Shown here one piece after another: positions 37,655 to 46,446 of a DNA stretch of 57,233 nucleotides. Origin of the DNA: Flavobacteriaceae bacterium (GTDB lineage Bacteria > Bacteroidota > Bacteroidia > Flavobacteriales > Flavobacteriaceae); contig JAFMLE010000014.1 in NCBI GenBank assembly GCA_017852395.1, positions 1 through 57,233 on the forward strand, read 5' to 3'. Positions within the stretch are counted from its first letter, which is position 1, and the number at the start of each line of letters is the position of its first letter. The position numbers and the translations under genes were made by a program. Below the pieces are notes generated by a model. The model was not told the DNA's origin, made no database searches, and saw nothing but the letters and a program-made list of their open reading frames with translations.

Positions 37655-38725
37655 TTAGTCTAAAGTATTGACATTATTTAAATCTTCAAAAGCTTTTTTC
37701 AATCGGGCTTTAAAAGTTTCTTCACCCAGACGCATCCATTTGCGTGGATCATAATGTTTTTTGTTGGGTACTTCGCTGCCTTCAGGGTTGCCGATTTGGG
37801 TTTTGAGGTAGTCAATTTTGTCAGTCATATAGTCGCGAATACCTTCTGTAAATGCAAACTGAAGATCGGTGTCAATATTCATTTTAATGACTCCATATCC
37901 TATTGATTCACGAATTTCTTCAAGTGAGGATCCCGACCCGCCGTGGAAAACAAAGTCAACAGTATTGTCGGCAACGCCAAATTTTTGAGTGATGTATTCT
38001 TGAGAGTTTTTCAAAATTTTGGGGGTTAGTACCACATTGCCGGGTTTGTATACGCCATGGACATTTCCAAAGGCCGCTGCAATCGTAAACTGTGAACTAA
38101 TTTCACTAAGTTGCTCATAAGCATAAGCAACTTCTTCGGGTTGGGTGTATAATTTGGATTGATCAACATCGGTGTTGTCCACACCATCTTCTTCACCACC
38201 GGTGACGCCCAATTCGATCTCAAGGGTCATGCCCATTTTGGACATTCTTTTGAGGTAGTCCTTGCAGATGGCAATGTTTTCTTCAAGAGGTTCTTCAGAA
38301 AGGTCAATCATGTGCGAGCTAAAAAGTGGTTTTCCGGTGGCGGCAAAATGTGCTTCGCTCGCATCAAGAAGCCCGTCGATCCAGGGTAATAATTTTTTGG
38401 CGCAATGATCGGTATGTAAAATCACACGAGCGCCATATGCTTCGGCCAATTGATGGATGTGTTTTGCACCTGCTACGGCACCTGCTATGGCTGCTTTTTC
38501 ATTTTCGTTTGAAAGACCTTTACCTGCATTAAATTGTGCACCCCCGTTTGAAAATTGGATGATGACTGGGCTGTTGAGTTCAACCGCCGTTTCGAGTACG
38601 GCATTAATTGTATTGCTCCCTGTTACATTGACTGCAGGAAGTGCAAACGCTTTTTGTTTTGCTAAAGCAAAAGTTTCTTGGACTTGATTGCCGGTGAGTA
38701 CTCCAGCAGGAAGGGTAGTTTTCAT
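37655..38725 (-). CDS. fbaA: Class II fructose-bisphosphate aldolase
   Basis: A 356-residue zinc-dependent aldolase of the FbaA type. The catalytic and metal residues D106-H107 lie in HTDHCAKKL, with further motifs in HGGSGSS and KMNIDTDLQ. It cleaves fructose-1,6-bisphosphate in glycolysis and reverses this in gluconeogenesis. A -7 element lies just upstream. accD follows 15 nt after the stop. Confidence 0.96.
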   Translation of the reverse strand: MKTTLPAGVLTGNQVQETFALAKQKAFALPAVNVTGSNTINAVLETAVELNSPVIIQFSNGGAQFNAGKGLSNENEKAAIAGAVAGAKHIHQLAEAYGARVILHTDHCAKKLLPWIDGLLDASEAHFAATGKPLFSSHMIDLSEEPLEENIAICKDYLKRMSKMGMTLEIELGVTGGEEDGVDNTDVDQSKLYTQPEEVAYAYEQLSEISSQFTIAAAFGNVHGVYKPGNVVLTPKILKNSQEYITQKFGVADNTVDFVFHGGSGSSLEEIRESIGYGVIKMNIDTDLQFAFTEGIRDYMTDKIDYLKTQIGNPEGSEVPNKKHYDPRKWMRLGEETFKARLKKAFEDLNNVNTLD

Positions 38726-38742
38726 TCAATTCTAATTTGACG

Positions 38743-38750
38743 CAAAAATA
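38743..38750 (-). promoter_or_regulatory. -7 element before fbaA
   Basis: On the minus strand this reads TATTTTTG (TAnnTTTG), 17 nt before the fbaA ATG. A -33 box is not evident. Confidence 0.45.
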
Positions 38751-38760
38751 TTAATAATTA

Positions 38761-41304
38761 TTAAAAGGGGTAATTAATACCGACATTAAATACCGCACGA
38801 TTTAGCGCATAATCGCTCCACCAACGCGCTGTTCTTGGTCGTGCGGGGTTGTAGGTTTTGAAGGCGGTGTCAAATCGGAACACAAAAAAATCAAAATCAT
38901 ACCGAAAACCAATTCCCGATCCTACCGCAATATCTTCAAGATCACGCCAACCGTCAAAACGGGCCAACGGATCTGAGACATCATCTAAGGCGTTCCAGAT
39001 ATTGCCTGCATCAACAAAGAGTGCTCCTTTGAGGCTACCCAATATCGGAAAACGATATTCGATGTTTGCAGCCAATTTAAAATTTGCTTCGTTAAACTCG
39101 TTGATGTTATTGCTTTTTCCAGGGCCCAATCGATAGGGTCTCCACGCCCTATTGTCATTGGCACCACCACCAAAATACGATCTCGAAAAAGGGATGTTGG
39201 TAGCATTGTTGTAAGGTAGGGCAAACCCACTAAAAAACCGTAATGCTAGTACCCTTTGGGTGCCTAATCGAATGTGTTTGATATAATCAAATTCGGTTTT
39301 GAGGTATTGTGAGGGGACAACCCCTTCGATAGTGTATTGATTATTTTCATTTTTATCACGCCCGGTCAGCTCAAAGAGCCCCATAAGTAGGTTGCCTACC
39401 CATTCTATTTTAAATCGAAATTGCGAAAAATTTTCGTCCAACAAATCTACTTGGGTATTGCGGGTGTAGGCCAATGCAGACCCCATAATAAAGTTGTTTA
39501 GTGTAAGTCGTTCTTGTCGTTCTCGTACTCGGTTGGCAACAATGTATGCGTTTTGGTCTGGTCTAATTGAGGTTTGTTGATTTAAAACAGCATTTAAAAA
39601 CTGATTGGCCCCATCTGGAATAATCAAATCTCCATTGGGATCGGTGAATCCCATAGTGTCCTCTATTACTTTGGCAATGGAATTGAGCCGCTCGTAGGAG
39701 TTTTTATAGACATTAAAATAGTTGTCAACATTTCGGTTGTTGATGTATTCGACATCCAAAAGTTGTAATTGAATTTTTGTGGTCCGGGTAGGCGCCCAAT
39801 TTAAGGCATATCCGGCGCCAAAATACTGTTTGTCTAAACCGATGTTTTTTTGAAGCGATGTACCCAAACTGATGTCCGTTTGTGGATTCATGGTTTTGGG
39901 AATAATTCCTTCGGACTCAAAAGGCACAAGTATTTTTGGGAATTTGAGCTTGGCGTCAACGCCCAGTTCAAAAAGATTAAAAAACCGATCGTTTGGGTTG
40001 GCAGCATTTTTAGAAGACCCTAGGGTGTTTTTGAGACTCAACTCCAATACATCTGTGCTTTTAAATAAATTTCGTATCGCCAAAGAAATACCACTTCCAA
40101 TACCAAAATCTTGGATGTTGGAATGCGATAGATCCAAATCGAGGCCCAACGAAAATCGCTCCTTCGGATTTAAATAGATGGTTGTCTCTAGTGCCGTTGG
40201 GTCATCAGTAGTATCAAAAACAATACTGGGGTATTTAAAATTGCGAAGTTGGTTAAAGTAGCGGTAGGTCAAATTTCGTTGTTGTTCGCTATACAAACTG
40301 TCTTTGGAAATAAAGATAGCATCAGTAAGCGCTTGGGGCCGATAGCTCAGTTTTCCCTTATAAAAAATAGTAATATCCTCATGGCTTAAGCTATCCCATC
40401 TGGGGAGGCTTTCGTATTTTGGATTTAAGATATACAGGTCAATTTTTTTGATCCTCGACAGCGTATAAGGGGTACTTATAACACGATCACCAGCACGGCT
40501 AATATAATCCTCAATGTTGATTTGAACCGGCACTTTCAGGTCAACTTCAGAGCTGTCAATAGCTGCTTCAAAATTGAGGCTATTTTGTTGAAAATTATAG
40601 ACACCATTGTTTTGTAAAAGGGCCGTTAGCCGTTCTCTTTCGGACTCAAAGTCTTTAATTTTAAATGCAGCTCCAGGGACCAAAAAACTCGCATCGCGAT
40701 GGGCTTCAAGAAGGGCTACTATTTTGTCCGAATTGCTCGAAAAATTTATGGCGTCTAAGATATATTGCGGCCCCGTTTGAACAGCATATGTAATGCTTGC
40801 TTTTTGCTTACCTTTTGGAAGGATCGTATGGGTGGTTGTCGTGTTAAAATATCCTCTGTTTTTATAATATTGGCCAATGCGTTCTTGGGAGTTCAAAACC
40901 GCTAAGGTATCTATCAGTGCAGGAGGTTCGCCCAATCCCATCAACCATTGATGCCAACCTATTTTATATTTTCTGAGCTGTTCGATTTGTTTTTCAGACC
41001 AAAGATTTGCGAGCCGTGTTTTGCGCTGGGGCTTTTTGTTGAGCCAAACTTCAAAAAGCGAATCTGGATTTTGTTGTGCCGACAAGTAGAGGTTTCTTTT
41101 GACCGGTATTTTGAAAAGTGTGGTATTGGGTTGGGGACTGATGATTTTTTTTACGGGGTGGTTGCGTAATTTTTTGCCGTTGAGCAGCACCGTGTTTTGG
41201 GTTAGTATTTGATCATTCTCCTGAAGTTTTTTTATACCACTACAGCCAAAAAAAAGAAGGCTTAACAGCCCAAGAATGCTTAATTTTGTTGGAAGATGCC
41301 GCAA
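38761..41304 (-). CDS. tamL: TamL-type outer-membrane assembly lipoprotein (BamA family)
   Basis: An 847-residue Omp85-family protein starting at TTG. A lipoprotein signal ends in FFGC with the lipidated cysteine at residue 21, unlike true BamA, which is not lipidated. POTRA-like domains (about 25-400) precede a C-terminal 16-strand barrel, and the chain ends in aromatic residues (INYPF). A lipidated TamA-like protein called TamL is typical of Bacteroidota and works with TamB in outer-membrane biogenesis. No tamB is adjacent here. An upstream ATG is blocked by a stop, which supports the TTG start. Confidence 0.85.
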   Translation of the reverse strand: MRHLPTKLSILGLLSLLFFGCSGIKKLQENDQILTQNTVLLNGKKLRNHPVKKIISPQPNTTLFKIPVKRNLYLSAQQNPDSLFEVWLNKKPQRKTRLANLWSEKQIEQLRKYKIGWHQWLMGLGEPPALIDTLAVLNSQERIGQYYKNRGYFNTTTTHTILPKGKQKASITYAVQTGPQYILDAINFSSNSDKIVALLEAHRDASFLVPGAAFKIKDFESERERLTALLQNNGVYNFQQNSLNFEAAIDSSEVDLKVPVQINIEDYISRAGDRVISTPYTLSRIKKIDLYILNPKYESLPRWDSLSHEDITIFYKGKLSYRPQALTDAIFISKDSLYSEQQRNLTYRYFNQLRNFKYPSIVFDTTDDPTALETTIYLNPKERFSLGLDLDLSHSNIQDFGIGSGISLAIRNLFKSTDVLELSLKNTLGSSKNAANPNDRFFNLFELGVDAKLKFPKILVPFESEGIIPKTMNPQTDISLGTSLQKNIGLDKQYFGAGYALNWAPTRTTKIQLQLLDVEYINNRNVDNYFNVYKNSYERLNSIAKVIEDTMGFTDPNGDLIIPDGANQFLNAVLNQQTSIRPDQNAYIVANRVRERQERLTLNNFIMGSALAYTRNTQVDLLDENFSQFRFKIEWVGNLLMGLFELTGRDKNENNQYTIEGVVPSQYLKTEFDYIKHIRLGTQRVLALRFFSGFALPYNNATNIPFSRSYFGGGANDNRAWRPYRLGPGKSNNINEFNEANFKLAANIEYRFPILGSLKGALFVDAGNIWNALDDVSDPLARFDGWRDLEDIAVGSGIGFRYDFDFFVFRFDTAFKTYNPARPRTARWWSDYALNRAVFNVGINYPF

Positions 41305-41321
41305 ATTATAAGAATTAATAT

Positions 41322-41353
41322 CAAAAATACATCATTTGGATGGTAAGCAAAAA
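41322..41353 (-). promoter_or_regulatory. Promoter of tamL, overlapping the methyltransferase start
   Basis: On the minus strand TTTTTG (41348-41353) is followed after 18 nt by TATTTTTG (41322-41329). The -33 box lies inside the first codons of the divergent methyltransferase gene. Confidence 0.6.
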
Positions 41354-42056
41354 TCAACAGAAGCAAATCCAACAACTCAAACAGAAAAAATACCGACAAC
41401 AATCTGGAATGTTTGTCGTAGAAGGGCTTAAAAGCGTTCAAGAATTTTGGGAAATGGGTTGGCAAGCCCAGTATATTTTTACGACCCTAGAAGATACGAT
41501 TTTTCCTGCGACTGTGCTTAGCCAAAATGAGATGCAAAAAATCACCCACCTCAATTCGCCCAGCCCTGCTTTGGCTGTTTTTGCTATGCCTGATGCTGAG
41601 GGATTAAAACGTGATCGACCCAGTATTTTGTTGGATGGCATCGCAGATCCTGGCAATTTGGGGACCATCATAAGACTGGCAGATTGGTTTGGATTCCATC
41701 AATTGGTTTGCAGTACCGATACGGTAGATTGTTATAATCCCAAAGTCGTACAGGCCTCTATGGGTTCTTTGTCACGCATCGGTTGTTTTTATACGGATCT
41801 CAATGAATTTATAGACGGTCACCCGTTACCTGTTTATGCGACATTGCTTCAAGGCAAATCAATTTATACCAAGCCGCTCGCCTCAAAATGTTCTTTTCTG
41901 ATGGGAAGTGAATCCCATGGAATTCGAAAAGCATTGGAAAGTAGGGTTACAGAAAAAATCACCATTCCTTCTGTACCAAATTCGGGTGCAGAAAGCCTCA
42001 ATGTTGCTACGGCAACGGCCATTGTTTTGTCAGAGCATGCACGTCAGCAGGGCTAA
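41340..42056 (+). CDS. SpoU/TrmH-family RNA 2'-O-methyltransferase
   Basis: A 238-residue SPOUT-class methyltransferase. An N-terminal RNA-binding substrate domain (about 1-75) precedes a knotted SAM-binding domain with the motifs LLDGIADPGNLGTIIR, MGSESHGI and IPSVPNSGAESLNVATATAIVL. The target is some 23S rRNA or tRNA ribose; which one is unclear, and rlmB is present separately. Its start lies within the tamL promoter, and it converges on porT with a 1-nt gap. Confidence 0.9.
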   Translation: MVSKNQQKQIQQLKQKKYRQQSGMFVVEGLKSVQEFWEMGWQAQYIFTTLEDTIFPATVLSQNEMQKITHLNSPSPALAVFAMPDAEGLKRDRPSILLDGIADPGNLGTIIRLADWFGFHQLVCSTDTVDCYNPKVVQASMGSLSRIGCFYTDLNEFIDGHPLPVYATLLQGKSIYTKPLASKCSFLMGSESHGIRKALESRVTEKITIPSVPNSGAESLNVATATAIVLSEHARQQG

Positions 42057-42057
42057 A

Positions 42058-42798
42058 TTATTCGAAAGTTATGTTGATCGCCAACCCACGACTAAATAGG
42101 TTGGTAAGGTGTCTGGTCCATGGACTATTGGTGTCATTGTCAGGCACAAGCTCGTTTTCGAAAGAAAAAATACCGCGAATGGATGGGGTAAATTTGAAAT
42201 AAAATAGATAAAATTCAAACCCCAATCCAATTTCATAATTGAGCGTTTGATTGATGGTACGAAAAACCCCGGTGGTGTTGTCGTCAATATTTTTAAAATT
42301 ACTCGAGAGGTTGAAGTCTGTAGAAACCCCAAAAAGCAAAAACGGTCTGAAATTGTTGATTCTTTTGGCGTTTACTTTAAGATAGAGGGGCAAATGGATA
42401 TAAGTCGATTTGATTTCACGCAGTCGATCCTGCTCGGATTTAAATTCGGGCAAATCAGGATAAAAGAGATCGCGCTGGCTATAATAAAGCCCGGGTTCTA
42501 ATCGAAGACTCAGAAACTGGTTGATTCTTAAATCTCCAATCATCCCGATATTAAACCCTTTTTTAGGTATTACTTCAATATCATCATAGCCATTGATCCG
42601 GTAGTAGTCTCCAACATAATCAATTCTAAAATCGTATTGATTAATTCCAATAAAGTATCCATAATGTATGGGTCTTTCATCAAAGTTGGGCAGGTTATTG
42701 ATCCGTTCACGAACGGTAGGGTATTGCCCATAAACGATTGCATTTATGGCCAACAATAAGAAGACGATACTTTTTTTCAACTTAGGGTTTTGTTGCAC
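42058..42798 (-). CDS. porT: Type IX secretion beta-barrel protein PorT/SprT
   Basis: A 246-residue outer-membrane protein with a signal peptide (about 1-24, ending VYGQYP) and a small beta-barrel of alternating aromatic strands. Sequence character (HYGYFIGINQYDFRI, LRLEPGLYYSQRDL) and the position directly downstream of menG/ubiE match flavobacterial porT, called sprT in F. johnsoniae. PorT is required for T9SS secretion of gliding adhesins and enzymes. It overlaps the methyltransferase gene upstream by 17 nt, so it is probably translated from the same mRNA. Confidence 0.85.
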   Translation of the reverse strand: MQQNPKLKKSIVFLLLAINAIVYGQYPTVRERINNLPNFDERPIHYGYFIGINQYDFRIDYVGDYYRINGYDDIEVIPKKGFNIGMIGDLRINQFLSLRLEPGLYYSQRDLFYPDLPEFKSEQDRLREIKSTYIHLPLYLKVNAKRINNFRPFLLFGVSTDFNLSSNFKNIDDNTTGVFRTINQTLNYEIGLGFEFYLFYFKFTPSIRGIFSFENELVPDNDTNSPWTRHLTNLFSRGLAINITFE

Positions 42799-43513
42799 TA
42801 TATATGGTAGCGACCCCTAGGGTTTGTGGATCATCTACTACTTCTATAAACCCAATTTTTAGTAAAATATTGTTAAAGGCTTTACCAAATGGGAAGTGTG
42901 CTGCCGAATCCGAAAGATATCCATAGGCTGCACGGTCTTTGGAGAAAATTTTCCCGATCAGCGGCATTAAAAAACCGGCGTAAAACCGATAGCCTTGTTT
43001 GTATGGAAATCGTGTAGGAACTGAAGTTTCTAAAATAGCCAATTGGCCGCCGGGCTTGAGTATGCGATAAATTTCGGACAATCCCTTTTCAAGATTTTCA
43101 AAATTACGAACTCCAAAAGCTACCGTTACGGCATCAAAACTTGCGGTCTCGTAGGATAGATTTTCACTATCACCAATGTGCATTTCAATGATATCGGACA
43201 AGCCTTTTGATAAGACTTTTTCTTTGCCGATGGCCAACATTCCTGGTGAGATGTCCAACCCTACAATCGACGACGCCCCTGTTTTGCAAAGCGCTACTGC
43301 CAAATCACCCGTACCCGTGGCAACATCTAAAATGTTTTTAGGTTGTTTGGCCGCAATTTTTTGGACCAATCGATTTCGCCATTTTATATCAATTCCCAGT
43401 GATATGACCCTATTGAGAAGGTCGTATTCTTTTGAAATCGTATCAAACATGGTAATGACCTGTTCTTTCTTAGAACCCTGCTGATTCTGGTAAGGACGTA
43501 TCTCCTTTTTCAT
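42782..43513 (-). CDS. menG: Demethylmenaquinone methyltransferase
   Basis: About 243 residues from ATG 43513. The frame opens 22 codons earlier, but relatives begin close to MKKEIRPYQ, and the -7 element at 43520-43527 would put the mRNA start almost at this ATG. SAM-binding motifs are DVATGTGDLAVAL and GLDISPGML, followed by VAFGVRNFENLEKGL, typical of MenG/UbiE. It makes menaquinone from demethylmenaquinone; Bacteroidota use menaquinone, so menG is the better name than ubiE. Confidence 0.94.
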   Translation of the reverse strand: MKKEIRPYQNQQGSKKEQVITMFDTISKEYDLLNRVISLGIDIKWRNRLVQKIAAKQPKNILDVATGTGDLAVALCKTGASSIVGLDISPGMLAIGKEKVLSKGLSDIIEMHIGDSENLSYETASFDAVTVAFGVRNFENLEKGLSEIYRILKPGGQLAILETSVPTRFPYKQGYRFYAGFLMPLIGKIFSKDRAAYGYLSDSAAHFPFGKAFNNILLKIGFIEVVDDPQTLGVATIYSATKP

Positions 43514-43519
43514 AGGATG

Positions 43520-43527
43520 CAAATATA
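43520..43527 (-). promoter_or_regulatory. -7 element of menG
   Basis: On the minus strand this reads TATATTTG, ending 6 nt before the chosen ATG, which predicts a leaderless or nearly leaderless mRNA. No -33 TTG is visible. Confidence 0.5.
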
Positions 43528-43532
43528 AAGGA

Positions 43533-43565
43533 TTTGTGACAGGAGGATGTCTTTTTGTATATTTG
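43533..43565 (+). promoter_or_regulatory. Promoter of trkA-trkH
   Basis: TTTG (43533-43536) is followed after 21 nt by TATATTTG (43558-43565), an exact match. The trkA ATG is 23 nt further on. Confidence 0.7.
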
Positions 43566-43587
43566 TATTGCATTTTCAATTTACTAA

Positions 43588-44937
43588 ATGAAAATAATCA
43601 TTGCTGGTGCAGGAGAAGTTGGCTTTCATTTGGCCAAACTCTTATCCTTCGAGTCCTTAGACATAACCCTCATCGACACCGACAAGGAACGCCTAAATTA
43701 TGCAGAAAGCCATCTGGATATCAAAACACTTCGTGGCAATGCAGGTTCTTTGCAACTTATCAAAGAGGCCAATGTTACTACCTCAGATCTATTTATTGCC
43801 GTAACCTCCGAAGAGTCGACCAATATCATGATTTGTAGTTTGGCCAAGCAATTGGGTTGTAAGCGGACAATCGCCAGGATATCTACTATAGAGTACATCA
43901 AAGAAGATTGCTGCATCGATTTTCAAAAACTGGGTGTAGATGAGCTGATTTCACCCGAAGCATTGGCAGCAACAGAGATTCAGCAATTACTCGATCAATC
44001 CGCTTTTAGCAACACCTATGAGTTTGATGAAGGGGAGTTAACCTTGATTGGTACGACACTCGGGCCAAACGTCCCTTTTGTAGGACGGTCTGTAAAAGAA
44101 GCGGCAGATTTTTTCCCAGACCTGCATTTTATGCCTATCGCTTTACAAAGAAAAGGCACACAATATTCTATCATACCACGGGGTGACACGGTTTTTGAAG
44201 TCGATGACTCCGTTTTTTTCATCACACTCAAAGAAGGGGTCGAAGAAATTTATAAGCTGGCAGGTAAAACCAAAACACCGATCAAGGATGTATTGATCCT
44301 TGGGGGTGGAAAAATTGGCCTGTCAACTGCCCGAGAGTTAAGTGAAAAAAAATTCAATGTAACACTGGTAGAACAAAACAAACAACGTGCCTATGATTTG
44401 GTAGAAGAACTTCCAAATATTATGGTCATTCATGGTGATGGTCGTAGTGCCGAACTATTGGAAGAAGAAAATATTGAGTCTATGGACGCGTTTATTTCGG
44501 TAACCGAAAACTCCGAAACAAACATCATGTCTTGTTTGATGGCCAAGTCCAAAGACGTCAAACGTACCATTGCCTTGGTTGAGAACATGGATTATTTTCA
44601 ACTTTCACAGTCTATTGGAATTGACACACTTATCAATAAGAAATTGTTAACGGCCAATACGATTTTTAGATACATCCGCAGGGGAGATGTATTGGACATG
44701 ACCACACTAAATAATCTCAATGTCGAAATTTTAGAATTTCAGGTACATGAATCCTCAAAAGTCAATGGATTGAAAATCCGTGACATCGATTTCCCAAGAA
44801 CAGCCACAATTGGCGGTGTGATCAAATCAGGAAAAGGCATGATCGTTCTTGGAGATTATAAAATTGAAGCGGGAGATCGCGTTGTCGTCTGTTGCTTGCC
44901 CCGATCAATCAAGCGAATTGAGAGCCTATTTCTTTAA
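43588..44937 (+). CDS. trkA: Trk potassium uptake regulator TrkA
   Basis: A 449-residue peripheral membrane protein with two tandem RCK units, each an NAD-binding Rossmann domain plus a small C-terminal domain. The two dinucleotide loops are GAGEVGFHLAKLL (about 6-18) and GGGKIGLSTARELS (about 235-248). TrkA binds nucleotides and gates the TrkH channel. It has a strong promoter and is followed after 9 nt by trkH, its partner. Confidence 0.96.
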   Translation: MKIIIAGAGEVGFHLAKLLSFESLDITLIDTDKERLNYAESHLDIKTLRGNAGSLQLIKEANVTTSDLFIAVTSEESTNIMICSLAKQLGCKRTIARISTIEYIKEDCCIDFQKLGVDELISPEALAATEIQQLLDQSAFSNTYEFDEGELTLIGTTLGPNVPFVGRSVKEAADFFPDLHFMPIALQRKGTQYSIIPRGDTVFEVDDSVFFITLKEGVEEIYKLAGKTKTPIKDVLILGGGKIGLSTARELSEKKFNVTLVEQNKQRAYDLVEELPNIMVIHGDGRSAELLEEENIESMDAFISVTENSETNIMSCLMAKSKDVKRTIALVENMDYFQLSQSIGIDTLINKKLLTANTIFRYIRRGDVLDMTTLNNLNVEILEFQVHESSKVNGLKIRDIDFPRTATIGGVIKSGKGMIVLGDYKIEAGDRVVVCCLPRSIKRIESLFL

Positions 44938-44946
44938 GTTCTTGCA

Positions 44947-46446
44947 ATGAGGAAGTTTAATCTAAAAGTTGTGCTGCAGTTGTTGGGGGTCTTACTTGTC
45001 TTCAATGGCAGTTTGATGCTCTTTGCTGTTTTGGTAAGCATTCTGACCAATGACGGCGCAATCTTTCCGATGGCCTTGGCTTCCTTCTTGGTACTTGTTA
45101 TTGGAGGCATGCTGATGTTGCTCACCCGTTCTGAAGAAGCACCTCAAATTCAGAAACGAGAAGGTTATTTTATTGTGGTTTTTGGTTGGATTGCGATGAC
45201 CCTAACCGGTATGCTTCCCTTTTTATTTACAAAAACCCTTCCCTCTGTATCGGCGGCTTTTTTTGAAACACTTTCGGGATATACCACAACGGGTGCGTCG
45301 GTGATCCAAGATTTGGAAATATTGCCAGAAAGTATTCTTTTTTGGCGGAGCATGACCCACTGGATTGGAGGCATGGGAATTATTGTTTTGGCGATTGCAA
45401 TTCTGCCCCTATTGGGTATTGGAGGAATGCAATTGTTTAGTGCCGAAGCACCCGGTCCCAATAGTGATAAGCTGCACCCACGGATTACAGATACGGCAAA
45501 ACGATTGTGGCTTATTTATCTGGGATATACCTTAGCAGAAACGCTGTTGCTTCATCTCGCTGGTATGTCTCTTTTTGATGCCATAAATCATGCGATGAGT
45601 ACCTTGTCAACAGGAGGTTTTTCTACCAAAAACAGTAGTGTTGCTTATTGGAACGATGCTCCGTTGATACAGTATATCATTATCTTTTTTATGATTATTG
45701 CTGGGACCAATTTTGTTCTGAGTTATTTTGCTTTTACGGGCAAAGTACAGGCGATTTTAAAAGATCAAGAATTTAAAACCTATTTAGGTTTTATAATTGG
45801 TTTTACTCTAGTTGCTGCAGCGGTTATTTTCATTTCTGGTCACGTTTTTGGGCCGGGATTTGAACACCCCCAAGTTTTGGGAAAATTAGAAAGCATTTTT
45901 CGGCATAGTTTTTTTCAGGTGGTTGCGATCATTACTACCACCGGTTTTGTTACCGCCAACTTAGCTACTATATTGCCCATTTTAACCCTTATTTTGTTTG
46001 GGTTGATGTTTTTGGGAGGATCTGCAGGATCGACCGCTGGAGGTGTAAAAATTGTTCGGCATTTGCTGATGATCAAAAGTGGATTTTTAGAATTCAAGAG
46101 GGCTTTTCATCCCAATGCCATTATTCAAACACGGTACAATAATAAAATCGTAAATGATGCCATTGTCTATAATGTTTTGGGATTTTTTATTTTGTACATG
46201 CTTTCTTTTATCATCGGTTCTTTGGGTTTTGCCTTGTTGGGTTTGGACTTTGAGTCTTCATTGGGAGTAGCAGCTTCTACTTTGGGCAATGTTGGCCCTG
46301 CACTTGGGAGTTTTGGACCAGACAGTACCTATGCTGCCATGCCCACATTGGGGCTTTGGTGGTCCTCTTTTCTGATGCTATTGGGCCGTTTGGAACTCTT
46401 TACGGTATTGATATTATTTACGCCTTTCTATTGGAAACGCCGCTAA
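44947..46446 (+). CDS. trkH: Trk potassium uptake transporter TrkH
   Basis: A 499-residue polytopic K+ transporter with four selectivity-filter-like loops, visible as TTTGASVI, STGGFSTKN, TTTGFVT and TLGNVGPALG. The LGGSAGSTAGG segment after the third pore loop is typical. It is co-transcribed with trkA. Its stop codon overlaps that of the convergent rarA gene (CTAA). Confidence 0.96.
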   Translation: MRKFNLKVVLQLLGVLLVFNGSLMLFAVLVSILTNDGAIFPMALASFLVLVIGGMLMLLTRSEEAPQIQKREGYFIVVFGWIAMTLTGMLPFLFTKTLPSVSAAFFETLSGYTTTGASVIQDLEILPESILFWRSMTHWIGGMGIIVLAIAILPLLGIGGMQLFSAEAPGPNSDKLHPRITDTAKRLWLIYLGYTLAETLLLHLAGMSLFDAINHAMSTLSTGGFSTKNSSVAYWNDAPLIQYIIIFFMIIAGTNFVLSYFAFTGKVQAILKDQEFKTYLGFIIGFTLVAAAVIFISGHVFGPGFEHPQVLGKLESIFRHSFFQVVAIITTTGFVTANLATILPILTLILFGLMFLGGSAGSTAGGVKIVRHLLMIKSGFLEFKRAFHPNAIIQTRYNNKIVNDAIVYNVLGFFILYMLSFIIGSLGFALLGLDFESSLGVAASTLGNVGPALGSFGPDSTYAAMPTLGLWWSSFLMLLGRLELFTVLILFTPFYWKRR

